From Holothuria scabra (Eukaryota; Echinodermata; Holothuroidea; Aspidochirotida; Holothuriidae), in assembly GCA_037179385.1 (NCBI GenBank), contig CM074193.1:39092846-39156845 (forward strand): 64,000 bases of DNA. The letters are read 5' to 3'. This document shows, piece by piece, positions 12,186 through 23,365 of the stretch. The notes below the pieces were generated by a model. That model had not been told where the DNA came from and searched no databases. It worked only from the letters and a program-made list of their open reading frames with translations. Within the stretch, counting starts at the first letter, position 1, and the number at the start of each line of letters is the position of its first letter. The position numbers and the translations under genes are program-made.

Positions 12186-14940
12186 GTTTGATGAGATTTA
12201 ACGCCACACCAATATAGAACTGTGTTATATAGTGTCAGTCAGGTGTCCGGAAGGAAACGGCACTTCCCGAGTGTTTTAAGCAAGAATATGTTCAGCTCAA
12301 CTTCGAAATTCTCCCCGCTTTTTAATTGGAGCACTTGACACATATTGAGGGGCTGAACATACCTTTAGCCCCCACTTTTTCATTTTTCATCGCCGTCACT
12401 GGGGTGCGGCATTTTCTTGAGGGAGCGAAGCGCCCAAGTGAGGAGCCGAGCGACCGAACGGGGAGAGGGTGTGGTTTCCCCCTCCTACCCCAAGGAGGTT
12501 TTGCATTTTTACATCAGAATTGAGCGATCTGGTGAACACCTCAGCTGGAATGTTTGGACATTTTCAATCTTGTATCAATGTTTTCCTTATTCCCTCGAGA
12601 GTAAGTGTGTTGCTGTAAGAGGGTTACTGTGCGAATCAATGGGGCCCTAGGGAATTGTGTTGCACAGAAACAAAACAGCTACTCATCAGGCTTACATTAG
12701 CTAAACCAGCGGAATTGACATTTTGCCCTGAAAACGCCAAAACTCCATTTAAATAAAAAAAAAATAAAAAATGTAGGTCTGGGTGGGAGTGGCGAACCCC
12801 CTGAACCCCCTGGCTACGGGCCTGTCTCTCTGGGTGTCCTCACACCCTTTTGGAATTTTTTGCTGTCTCGAAGAGCTTAGATGAAATAAAATGCTATATT
12901 TTGTTCTTTTGATACTAGCTTCCAGTGTTCTCCACAGGGGGTTTTAGAGGGGCGACACGCCCTCCTAGTGAAATTGGCCGCCCCTCCCAAATAGTTGCAG
13001 TTCTCCAAAAAAAAAAGCTTCCATTTTTAGTTCATTGCTTCATTATACATATGCAAGCCATAACTGCAAAAATGTGTCTTCCCTTCAGGCTTGGCGCCAG
13101 GATTTGCTCGACGAAGGGCCACTCTCCGAACGGGGGAGGGGTAGGGTGGGTAGCGACCCCAAGCCCCGACAGCCAGGATGCGGTCGATGAGTTGATGAGG
13201 GAGATTTGAAAAAAAAAAACCTGTGCACTATACCTGCCATTGCGAGTCATATACGACATAAAATTTTTATATGCTGTAGGAAGATATTTCCGCACTGATT
13301 TAACCGTAAAATTTTTTTGGGTAAGCCTACACTTAAAAGGATCTGTACTTATTTAAAGCTTATATAGGTCAATTGTCCCGGCAATTGGGCCCTATCGGGC
13401 ACAACTTATATTGTACTTCCTTGTTCGAGTCCGTACCGCCCTACTGACACAAGAGATTATTAACTAACTTTAGCGAAATGAGATGAAACTCCCGATATGT
13501 ACATTAATCCATTTATTCTACTTATTAATTTACTTGAAAAGATTTGAAGGGTCCGTACTTTATTAGCTCTACGTAACGGAACTTAGGAAGAGTGTGCAAA
13601 GCGTACCGAACATTTCGGGTTTCATCGCAGAAGTAACTCTTTTGAAAGCCAAAATAACTAAACCGACCATGAAAAGGCGCCAGATTATTCCCGACCGGCG
13701 GCGGGACATGCCAGCGACCACAAGTTCCGACAACCCTTATGTCGAGGGGTTGGTGAGAAGGGCATATGAAGGAGCCTAATTATCCCATGTCATTGCAGCC
13801 TGGGGCACATTTTGCACAATATCAGTCACTTAATATTTTAAAAGCCGAGTTGCGCACTGATTAGTGTTCTTTTGAGTCTGAAATGTGAAATTGCAAAGCG
13901 CGCGAAAATTTTTGGAAGGCTTACAAAAATAACATAGCCTATGTAATCATTACGAACAAAAAGAAAAAATACAAACTGTGGGGGTTGTAGACCGTATCGG
14001 GGATAACATAAATTGTGTCGAAACCACCTGGAATACCCGATAAAATAGCCAAACTATGCTCCGTGAGTCGCTCACCAACTGACATATCGCATGACACACA
14101 CAAGAGAACAGCAACTAGACTTTTTGATATGGGACGAAATTTACGACCTCTACATAAACTGTGTACTCTGGCTACCTGTTACTTGGTAAGGTTGACAGGA
14201 CTTACACCCTTTAGATATGTGGAATGGAAGTATTGAAAACACTGGAGTGAATCTACAGCGCGCGTAGGGCAATTAGGGAAATTGTCCCTTGAGAGCAAAA
14301 AAACAGGTAAACCATCGGGGATACTAGTCGCCGCCGGGGACTGCATACTTTATCGTAACGACTAAGAGCCCCCCCCCCCCCCGGAAAAAAAAAACTGTAA
14401 AAAATGCCCCCGATTCCCTCCCTCCTCTTGCCGTTTATCCTTTTTTTTTCATTTATTTATTTATTTTTTTGGCTCTCCTTCATTTTTTCAACATCGCCCA
14501 TCGAGTCCCCAAAATTTCTGTGGAGGGCACTATGGCCCCCTTGCCCCCCCCCCCCCGCTCCGCTGGCTAGTGGTAGCTACGGACTTCCTACATACCTGGA
14601 CAGAGTTTGTAACGTGCGTTATATGCGAAGATTGTCGCCACCTCCTGGGGCACAAAAGGCCCACCAAGAGGGTCGCCGTGAAGGTATAATTTGCATGATT
14701 TGAACTCTGTAAAATTTTGAACAATCTTTAACTTGAATGGGTAACAGTGTGATATTCCTGCAATACGTGTAGTGATTTTGACCTTACCTTGCATTATTTC
14801 GAAAAAATATTTCAATTTTCTTGGAAAATCGGTTGTTTTGTACTACTTGAGTAAGTCCCAACTTTCGTACACAAAACCGCAGCAGGCAGCCATCCTGATA
14901 CGCCTGTAGGCTACTCACACGTACGTAGCGACAATCTATA
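12186..14940. other. Repeat-derived intergenic sequence, no gene
   Basis: Several stretches look like decayed ends of DNA elements with the GGCGTAGCCAGGGGG-type terminus. Examples are CCCCCTGGCTACGGGCCTG near 12805-12825 and C- or G-rich runs near 12940, 13130, 14371 and 14545. A block near 12420-12470 (GGAGCGAAGCGCCCAAGTGA) has the GC-rich look of dispersed repeats. Short open frames here (for example 12925-13209) show no domain. Confidence 0.3.
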
Positions 14941-14945
14941 CGCAG

Positions 14946-15122
14946 CAGGGGCGTAGCTAGGATTGTGTCATGGGGGTTGGGGCACGACATGAGGGAAAAG
15001 TCTATGGATAGAGAGAAAAACCGCTATTTTACGTGTTTTTTGCATTCCAGGGTTGTGTCATGAGGGTTCTTAGGGTTCTGACCCCCCCCCCCCCCCTTAA
15101 ACCTCCCGAGGCTACGTCGCTG
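14946..15122. mobile_element. 177-bp hAT-type MITE
   Basis: The left end reads CAGGGGCGTAGCTAGG and the right end, read inward, CAGCGACGTAGCCTCGG, so the termini are imperfect inverted repeats. The flanks are ATACGCAG (14938-14945) and TTACGCAG (15123-15130), an 8-bp target duplication with 7 of 8 matches. CAG-starting termini and 8-bp duplications fit the hAT superfamily. There is no coding capacity, so it would have been moved by another element's transposase. Confidence 0.65.
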
Positions 15123-15288
15123 TTACGCAGGCAGTATGCTCTGCCCATGTATTCGAGTGGAACGTTGTCAAACCGTCGTCGACCGAAATGGGTCTCCTCT
15201 TTGCATATTTGAGGTTCCTAAGATATAATTCGGTGCAATATTTCAACAAATATTTGAGGAAAACACCCGCAAATGTAAGACGTGTTAC

Positions 15289-15413
15289 AACCGATAATGT
15301 AAAAATTAACGATAATGTAAAAACTACCGATGATGTAAAAAAATCTTTGAACCGATAGTGTAAAAAAAAATTACCGATAATGTAAAAATATCTTTGAACC
15401 GATAATGTAAAAA
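15289..15413. repeat. Minisatellite with unit ACCGATAATGTAAAAA
   Basis: Six imperfect copies of the ~16-bp unit occur near 15290, 15309, 15326, 15350, 15373 and 15399. The last copies are separated by ATCTTTGA inserts, giving a compound pattern. No host function is evident. Confidence 0.8.
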
Positions 15414-15575
15414 CCGTTCTAACGAGGGTTTCATATGATCCTATCTATAGATGTGTATGTGTGAGAGTTTATGAAGTATAGGTAAGCAAGCTGACAGGCG
15501 GCAGGGGCAGGGCGGGGAAGTCAATTCATTCTTTTGGGTGGATGCGTGTGTACCCTGTGTCAATTTATTGGTGGA

Positions 15576-15770
15576 TACACTCTAAGCACAGTTGGCATAC
15601 ATAGCACATGCTACATTGTTGGGGAAGAAAACTGCTAAAGGTTGGGCGAAACATCACAATTTTGCCTTATAAATTTTGCCCAATAAATTTAACGAAATTT
15701 GCTTAAAATGCTTCATGAGCCATGTTTCCCTAACATTGGGTAATTTTTGCCCATATGTTCTTAGAGTGTA
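15576..15770. mobile_element. ~190-bp MITE flanked by TA
   Basis: The left end TACACTCTAAGCACA and the right end, read inward, TACACTCTAAGAACA form an inverted repeat including the TA at each edge. The interior is AT-rich and non-coding. A TA duplication and short termini are consistent with the Tc1/mariner or a related TA-targeting group. The superfamily is inferred from the target site only. Confidence 0.6.
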
Positions 15771-17366
15771 TAATTGACTATGTTGTGTCTGAGTGTAGCC
15801 ATCACGGAGAGAGTAGCCAGGACTTTTTATGAGGGGGGAGGGCAGGGGCCAACTTAAGGGACTGATCACCGTCTGGGGGATTTTTTTGAATGATAAAGTA
15901 CGGTACCCTGAGATACAGTATAGGCTAATCTGGTGATGTATCATTTGCATGATTAACATCATTTGATGTCATTCTTTCTGTAACATTACAAAATGTTTTT
16001 TCGAATTCGATTCGGTGCATGGTCCCCTCACCTCTGTCTAGCTACGCCAATGGCCTATACGTGGTTAGTGATTAGGTTTAAGAAAACTCACTTTTCGCTC
16101 TAGCAGTGGGGAGGGGGGAAGGAGGCAGAATTTTCCCCACCAAAGTTTGTCCTTACCCTTCACTCCCCTAACCAATAAGGTCAGTTAGAAGTTGGATTAA
16201 CCGAAAACATAAACAATATATATCTCATGAGACTTAATTTTTGATCCATATAATCTTAAACCTCAGAGCCTCCGGAAGCTTTTCCCACTTAACCCTCACC
16301 CTTAGGCGGTTTGGGCTTAGCTTCGCTTTGCGCCTGTAAATGTTTGCCCCAACGTTATTCTTTTCATAATCAAAATTGTGTTTATGACTATTGGGGCAAA
16401 GCAAGGGCCGTGACAGGTGACCTTGGTGACCTTTTGCTTTGAATCCATCAAGCTAAGTGAGTATGATAAATTGCCTGGTCACTTACAGCCTATACTGAGC
16501 AATCTGTCCGAGTAGACCAGTAATTAAGCTGCTTCTTGACCAGACATTGATTTCTTGATGTTTCTTTCGGCATTCATTTTCTGAGCGAAAAGAGAGAATT
16601 CATAAACCCAGTCATAAATTCGAGTTTCGCGTAATTACAACTCTCTGAACCATAAAATTCAAGCCCGTCTTCCTCGGAGTCTTGAATGACATGGTTCGTT
16701 TCTCCGTATTCCGTCCCTTTACTTTGAATAATTCTGTTCAGCCGTGGAGATTAACTTTTGACATATATCTATACCTTGTAAAATGAATCTTTTTTACCTT
16801 CCATCACATGACCTTTGATATGGCAGTCCCTAATATTGTCGTTATATATGCTACGCTGCAAGTATCTTGAGGGCCTTAATAACGGGGCGGCATGCGACTG
16901 AGGTTGAGAGAGACTCTAGTTCAGTAGTAAGGGCACAGTTGCGCTTGATGAAGAAATTAGAAACTCGCGTATAGTTACCCGTGGCCTTAGTTAGGCCAGG
17001 GAGTTGCAATAGAGGCCTACATCTACAGTAACATTTAACTGATGCAAGGAAAATAAATCTGCAAACTGGCACGGCAATTCAAGAGAAGTTTTAAAGATTG
17101 TCACGTTTTTCTGATATTCATAGATGATCAGGTCATAATCATTGATAGCTAATTGATTGAAGTACTCACCAAACACACTTATCACACAATTTGTGGTAGT
17201 TGTTTGTCATTGTATATTTGCACTAGTCATAACAACCACAAAATATTATTTACTTCTTACAAAGGAAGCTTCCACTGGTCTCTAAGGAACGCGTGCAATA
17301 CATCCATATGGCTATTGGTGTTCTATTATCGCCAACAGCAAACACCAAGTAATTGTTTCAAAAAGG
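15771..17366. other. Intergenic, no gene recognised
   Basis: TAGCTACGCCAATGG near 16039-16053 and TAGCCAGGACTTTT near 15811 may be the two ends of a degraded DNA element of about 240 bp, without a clear target duplication. Nothing else is recognisable. Confidence 0.3.
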
Positions 17367-17370
17367 TTAA

Positions 17371-17574
17371 AGATGGAGTGTCGTCATGAAATAGAAATCT
17401 CAATACGCAACCCTTCTGTAACCTTTTAACGGATTACTTCACGACCACGTGACTTCATATAAATATTCCTATTCCAGATATTAATCATGAAGTTACGCAG
17501 TTGTGACGAAATCGGTGAAAAGGTTATCGAAGGGTTGCGTATTGAGAATTCTATTTCATGACGACACTCCATCT
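17371..17574. mobile_element. 204-bp near-palindromic foldback MITE in TTAA sites
   Basis: The element starts AGATGGAGTGTCGTCATGAA and ends with its reverse complement. The two arms match with only a few differences for about 57 bp and recognisably for about 90 bp, so nearly the whole element folds into one hairpin. TTAA flanks both sides (17367-17370 and 17575-17578), the duplication of piggyBac- and Kolobok-type transposases. The termini lack the CCY start of piggyBac, so Kolobok-like mobilisation is an equal option. It has no coding capacity. Confidence 0.8.
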
Positions 17575-17578
17575 TTAA

Positions 17579-18752
17579 CAAAGTTATTGAGAATAAACGG
17601 TACATCCGGGCATTAAGACTTGCAATTTGCTTTGGTTAAAACTGTGCCTATAAAGTCTGGAATTTTAAGAATACGTATCTAGTCATGCAACTTCCATCGT
17701 AACAGAGCATTCCATTGTTGAGACATAAAGCTAAAATTTATTTAAATTAAACCCAATTACTAGTCCGTTATCGCGAAAGAACTTACAGCATTCTCTTTGT
17801 ACAAATGGCATTATCTGTTTTAGTTATTTTAGAAATCAAAAATGTTTAAATGAACGCCTCTTACCGGTTTTCTTGCAAATGACCAAATAACAAGGTATTG
17901 TTTATATTGCTTCGTTGTGCTGATTTCTATTCATTTCATCCAAGAGGAGATGTGTTCCGTAATCCTGGTTCCGCACGTACACGGATGTTTACGGTTAAAC
18001 GAGCAATACATAAGTCTTTGAAATTTTTGTTCAAACTGTCCAACTATATGCAATTATGGTTGGAAGAGCCAGCAGAGCCTTACTTAGGCACTATCAGTGC
18101 TTTGGATTTCTCGCACGTTGAAATTTATACTGCAAACGTTTTTTGCTATATGTTAAATTTCGCTTTATGTCACTTTAAATCCATCAATGGGAATCTAAAT
18201 CCAATACTCATTTTCATTGCAACAAAATTGACTGTTATCCATGTATTGTGTAACATTTAAAGACATACATTTATTGGTCGGAATATAATTTAAATATCCT
18301 TAAATCGTTATAAAAATCTAAGATCGCGAAGGTAGCTAAGAGCTGCATTTTCTCCGTCTCTCATATTCCCATTGTCACTTTATTTTTGACTTTCCTTACT
18401 TCCGGTATTATCTTTCTCTTCCTTGTCTCAGTCTGCTCTCCATCCTGGTCAGTCCTTCTTGACCCAAGGAGCTCCATGCTTCACTCACAACACTCCCGCC
18501 TTCCCTCTGGCCCACTCATCGTGTCTTTCTATTCGTACTTACCATACATCCCAAGTGTCCGTTCCTGTTGCTCGCTAACATGGAAACCAAAATCTTGAAG
18601 GGCTCGCTTCAACCTTGACTTTCGTAGTAAGTAAAGCCTGTTTACCATATCGATGGCTCCCTCAGCCTAAGTTCTGCATTTCATCATTGTGAGTAACAGT
18701 TGACAGATATGGGAGGATATGTTCGGGTAGGGGTGTAGCATAGGTTAGTTAG
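17579..18752. other. Intergenic, one unconvincing 120-codon ORF
   Basis: An open frame at 17898-18260 on the plus strand encodes 120 residues with no motif, signal peptide or repeat that I recognise. Its composition looks like translated AT-rich DNA. A pyrimidine-rich tract lies at 18375-18450. Confidence 0.3.
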
Positions 18753-18890
18753 ATGAGTTTCACGGCCCATTTTCCAACCAGTTGGTTCAAATCGAGCCTG
18801 CCACGGCCCTTTTTCAGTTGCGACTCACTGGCTTGTTTTCTCTGTTCCATTGTTTATGATGAGCACCAAGCACAATGACACAAGGTGTAG
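18753..18890 (-). repeat. SINE body copy without tRNA head
   Basis: On the minus strand it carries the shared body blocks AACAGAGAAAACAAGCCAGT, the AACTGAAAAAGGGCCGTGGC segment and GGTTGGAAAATGGGCCGTGA. These match the copies at 31783-31983 and 45218-45448. The promoter-bearing tRNA-like part is absent. Confidence 0.6.
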
Positions 18891-18949
18891 CATAGGCTGC
18901 TCACGGATTGCTGCGATGAAGACTTTCCCGGGTGTACGACTTTCTGGTT

Positions 18950-19245
18950 ACTTAGCGATGTTCTAGGTGTTAGATTGTTGTGCCGTCTGCACTTAATGTT
19001 ACCAACATTTGTTCCCTTATTCGGCACTCTTTTGTTTGCGACTAAGTATCTTAAGTTGTTTTGTTTTTGTACTTTACACTTTTTCTTTCAAGGGAGTGTT
19101 CTGCCTTTAATGTTAAGCCCCCAAGGGTTTTGTAGATCACTTCCTTTCACTACTCTGTCTATTCTATATTGTTACTACGTAACTGTTATATTATGTAATA
19201 TTGTACATTGTAGTGAAAAAACAAATAAATGAAATGAAATGAATG
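18950..19245 (+). repeat. Possible retroposon 3' end with (AAATG)n tail
   Basis: T-rich sequence ends in TTGTACATTGTAGTGAAAAA followed by an ACAAATAAATG run repeating GAAATG. This is the kind of simple tail left by some non-LTR elements. There is no coding remnant, so the family is unknown. Confidence 0.3.
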
Positions 19246-19554
19246 ATAATGCTGATTCATTACGTTTGCACTAATTTTTTTTCTTTTAAAAAATGTGACA
19301 AATTGTGCAAGAAACGTAGAATTCATGAGGCAAAGCATTATTAGGTCTCACCATTATGCAAGAATCTGGAGATTCTGAACGAAAAAGGAACTGCTGTTTA
19401 ATTAACAAGTGCACTAGGCGCGAATCCAAGGGGGGCTTTTGCGGCCTCACCCCCCCCCCCCTTTTTCGTCACATCAACAATAACCAGAATGCAAAAATGC
19501 ATTGAGGTTTCGATGATACATACATGCTCTTTTCAATAAAATGCTACATTTGTT

Positions 19555-21150
19555 GTAACAACTGGTGACCCAAAGTGACCTTTGACTCAACCTGTAAGTA
19601 ACTGGTTTTTCTTTTAACCAAAACACTTCTATATTCAAAAAGCCAAATTTCTACTGTGCCTTAAGATATTCTGCCAACAAGGTTTACAGAGTTTGATGCC
19701 AGGTGATACCAGATCGCCATTGACCTCCACAAAAACAACAGGTACAGTACTTTCAACTCACCATAACTCATACACACACTAATTGTGAAATACATCCACG
19801 TTTCCCACAGTAACTTGAGCTGTCCTATACAGGTTTTCGGAGCTTGACCCCATGTGACCCCAAATGACCTTTGACCTCCAACAAAATTAATTGGGTTTTT
19901 CCATGAAGCAAAACCCATTAACGCTTCAAGTTTGAAAGGAATCCAAGTTTTTTACCTTGAGATATAGTATAATTAAGAATTTTGGGGTTTGACCCCATGT
20001 GGCCCCAAATAACCTTTGACCTCCACCAAAATCGATAGGGTTCTTCCTTACATCATAACGCATCAACATATCAAGTTTGAAATGAATCCAAGTTTTCTAC
20101 CATGAGATATCGTGTAAACAAGGATTTTGGGGTTTGACCCCATGTGACCCCAAATGACCTTTGACCTCCATCAAAATCAATAGGGTTCTTCCTTACATCA
20201 TAACGCAATAACATATCAAGTTTGAAATGAATCCAAGTTTCCTACCTTGCGATAGCGTGTAAACAAGGATTTCGGGGTTTGACCCCATGTGACCCCAAAT
20301 GACCTTTGACTCCCACGAAAATACATCGGGTTCTTTCTCACATCATAACGCATCAAAAAATCACGTTTGAAATGAATCCAATTTTCCTACCTTGCGATAC
20401 AGTGTAAACAAGGATTTCGGGGTGTGACCCCATGTGACCCCAAATGACCTTTGACCTCCATCAAAATCAATAGGGTTCTTCCTTACATCATAACGCAATA
20501 ACATATCAAGTTTGAAATGAATCCAAGTTTCCTACCTTGCGATAGCGTGTAAACAAGGATTTCGGGGTTTGACCCCATGTGACCCCAAATGACCTTTGAC
20601 TCCCACGAAAATACATCGGGTTCTTTCTCACATCATAACGCATCAAAAAATCACGTTTGAAATGAATCCAATTTTCCTACCTTGCGATACAGTGTAAACA
20701 AGGATTTCGGGGTGTGACCCCATGTGACCCCAAATGACCTTTGACGTCCACCAAAATCAATAGGGTTCTACCGTACATCATAACGCATCAACATATCAAG
20801 TTTGAAATTAATCCAATTTTTCTACCATGAGATATCGTGTAAACAAGGATTTCGGGGTTTGACCCCCTGTGACCCCAAATGACCTTTGACCTCCACCAAA
20901 ATCAATAGGGTTCTACCTTACATTATAATGCATCAACATATCACGTTTGAAATGAATCCAAGTTTCCTACCTTGCGATATAGTGTAAACAAGGATTTCGG
21001 GTTTTGACCCCCTGTGACCCCAGATGACCTTTGACCTCCACCAAAATCAATAGGGTTCTTCCTCTCAGTATGGGGTATCTGTGTACCAAGTTTGAGAATT
21101 GTCAGATCTTCCCTTCTTAAGATATCGTGTAAACAAGCAAAGTGTCACAA
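19555..21150 (+). repeat. 145-bp satellite array with nuclear-receptor half-sites
   Basis: TGACCC anchors start at 19845, 19990, 20135, 20280, 20425, 20570, 20715, 20860 and 21005, exactly 145 bp apart each time. Two degenerate units precede them near 19555 and 19700. Within a typical unit there are four half-sites: TGACCC, 4-bp spacer, TGACCC, 4-bp spacer, TGACCT, 1-bp spacer, TGACCT. The last pair is the reverse complement of AGGTCAAAGGTCA, the consensus DR1 element of HNF4/RXR-type receptors. Units 20135-20424 and 20425-20714 are almost identical 290-bp dimers, so recent amplification went by pairs. Whether any receptor binds here is inference. Confidence 0.9.
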
Positions 21151-21262
21151 ACACACACATACACACACACACACCCACACACATACATACACACGCACAT
21201 ACACAGATACATACACACACACGCCATCATGAATGCATAGGTTTCTCTTTTCATCGAAACCA
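21151..21262 (+). repeat. CA microsatellite and terminal hairpin of the satellite element
   Basis: The array is followed by a (CA)n/(ACAT)n tract, then GCCATCATGAATGCATAG and a hairpin with arms GGTTTC (21240-21245) and GAAACC (21256-21261). The same order (array, CA tract, GCATAG, hairpin) is seen at 56385-56471, with a different but self-complementary stem. This marks a common right-hand boundary for a dispersed element, not a plain satellite. Confidence 0.65.
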
Positions 21263-21868
21263 ACAAATATACTAAAATAAGCATAAGGCTTATCTTCGAG
21301 AGTATTAAAGGGGGCTATTTCAGGCTCATCCTTTCCCTCACAACACAAATCCAAATACACGAACCTCGTAAGATCATATTAAAGGCATATTTTCATCACC
21401 CCAAACAGTTCTAATTCTCCCAACCTACTTACTTCTAGCCCCTCCCACATTTATCTAAAACTCATCTTTATCCAGACACAATCCTAGTTTATTGCTTCAT
21501 GGCTTGTTCCAGTCGCCATACAAGTCCATAATGTGTAATCAAGACACTCTCAGTGCCCATGCTGTGTAATTTAGCTATGATGCATTGTTTGAATGTGATG
21601 CCAATCAAAGAGCTGTACCAATTGAGAGTTTTGATATATGTATACTGAAACTATAGTTCAGGGTGACGAATGACTGCCTCTAAGTCCGGGTGAATAGGCT
21701 ATCTACTCATTAGTTTCCTGTCCTCTTGCCTTAGCGCCACAACAGGAAGCTGCAACTCACTGGCCACAACAACAAGATTTAAACTAGAAACCACAATGGA
21801 CATGACATTGTGCTAGTCTTTGGTTGCCCGTGTAGGGGAAGGATGGACTGCCTGGTTAATCCGACGGA
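21263..21868. other. Intergenic, nothing recognised
   Basis: No gene, tandem repeat or inverted terminal structure was found in this stretch. Confidence 0.3.
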
Positions 21869-21871
21869 CAA

Positions 21872-22240
21872 CAGGGACGTAGATCTGGTATGTGGTTTGG
21901 GGGACAAAAAAATTTCAAACAGACTATGTTGAACCCTGTATCGTGTCCAGGACCGGAATTATCTATATGCAATCCACCCTTTGAAAGCGAGTGCACTCGT
22001 AGGCCTACATACACACACAACCAGACACACACACACACTCACTATGACATACACATACACTCAAAGTGCCGTTTTCAAGAAGTCCCCCTCCCCCCCATAT
22101 CCCAAAATGTTATTACATTTTGGTTATTCTCCTTTTTTTTTTTTTTTTTTTTTGTTATTTTAAATATTTGCCTGAATTATTGGAGGGACAAGGCCTATGT
22201 TTGCTTCCCCCAATATTTTCATTGGTGATGCAATTAGTGT
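21872..22240 (+). mobile_element. MITE copy A, right end decayed
   Basis: It starts CAGGGACGTAGATCTGGTAT and matches the MITE at 24874-25195 along its length. Shared blocks include a TTGAACCCTG-like block, CCAGGACCGGAA, a GAGTGCACTCGT-like block, a CACTCACTATGACATACAC segment, a T-rich tract, TTATTTTAAAT and CCCCCAATATTTTCATTGG. It contains its own CA repeats. The right terminal inverted repeat is not recognisable. Confidence 0.55.
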
Positions 22241-23240
22241 AATTTGCACGGGTACCCACTCGCTATCCTATAACCCGGTTCCAAATCGACTACGCGAAGC
22301 TTAAATATTTTGCATGCGAAAAGGTTACCCAATTTACGCTATTCCCCACGGTAATGGAATAAAATATTTTACAATTAATTTGGTAAACATTCTCGGGGCC
22401 TGAGAATGAAGTAAGCCCTAGAAAATATGTGTTTTTGTTTGTGCTTTGTGCCTAATATGTACCAAATAAATAAATCAAAAAGTTTGAAAGTTGTTTGTAC
22501 TTTATTTCCTGAAGTTGAAATTTTTATCAGCGTGCGGTCCGATCGCGCTTTATCGTCACGTAGTGAGTTACTTCTCACACATCAATGTACGTCACTTTGT
22601 TTAAATGTTGCAGGTGATTCAAAATCACTTCATACTTCACGCAGAAACTAGCAGACACATCACCCCGCCCAGCTTGCAGAGACAGTGCCCGTAGCATTCG
22701 GCATGCTAGGTAAACTGAGCCTTGCATGTATACGATCTTCATACGGCGGTATGACACCTTTGTGTCACCATGTCCGGATGTCAACATGAGGCGTCTGAAC
22801 GTACATAACCCTGAAGTAAAAATTCCAACGTGCATTGTGCATTACTGTGAGAGAAGTTCACGAGCATGACGTCTTATGTTTACAATCGGTAATTTTAGAC
22901 GTGCAAGAGAATACCATAATGCAGGGCTCTGATTGGTTGATGTTTTTAAACCGGTGTTTCAAAAGGAGAAGCTTCGAGCTCTTAGGATGCTTTTCAGAGA
23001 AAGCCTGCGAACGCCACTGGTACGTCCCTATTGCCCGCTTCCCCCCCCCTCCCCCCCCCCCACCTGGTCCATGCCCACCATAGGTTGGCATGGAGTAAAT
23101 GTCAGGGATATACATATTCATCATCAAATAATTCGAATGATCAGTGGGTGTGGGCCAAGGGGAAACAGCCCATCAATTTGATGATGCAACTTTTGTGATG
23201 GAGTGGGAAGTTTTACTGAAACTGAAGACTCAAAATCTCG
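22241..23240. other. Intergenic, no gene recognised
   Basis: Short open frames overlap on both strands with no domain. A long C-rich run lies at 23041-23062. Confidence 0.3.
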
Positions 23241-23249
23241 AAAAACAGT

Positions 23250-23365
23250 TCAAGGTATATTCACAAGAGCTGCAGATGTCATTTCCAACTATTTGCAGTA
23301 TGGTCATTTTTTAAAATTTTCTGCACGCTCCACACCAACCTACGGTAGTGCTCAACTTAGACAGT
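23250..23365. repeat. Partial monomer of the ~180-bp family
   Basis: GATGTCATTTCCAACTATTTG, then TTTTTTAAAATTTTCTGCAC, GCTCCACACCAACC and GTGCTCAACTTAGACAGTC follow the block order of the 3.9-4.5 kb monomers. It is the farthest copy from the main arrays. Confidence 0.55.

Noticed and set aside
17898..18260. 120-codon plus-strand ORF
   Set aside because: No motif, signal peptide or similarity that I recognise. The residue mix is typical of translated AT-rich DNA.
19555..21150. CRISPR-like regularity of the 145-bp array
   Set aside because: Units are far too long, there are no unique spacers between short repeats, and the DNA is animal. It is a satellite-type repeat.
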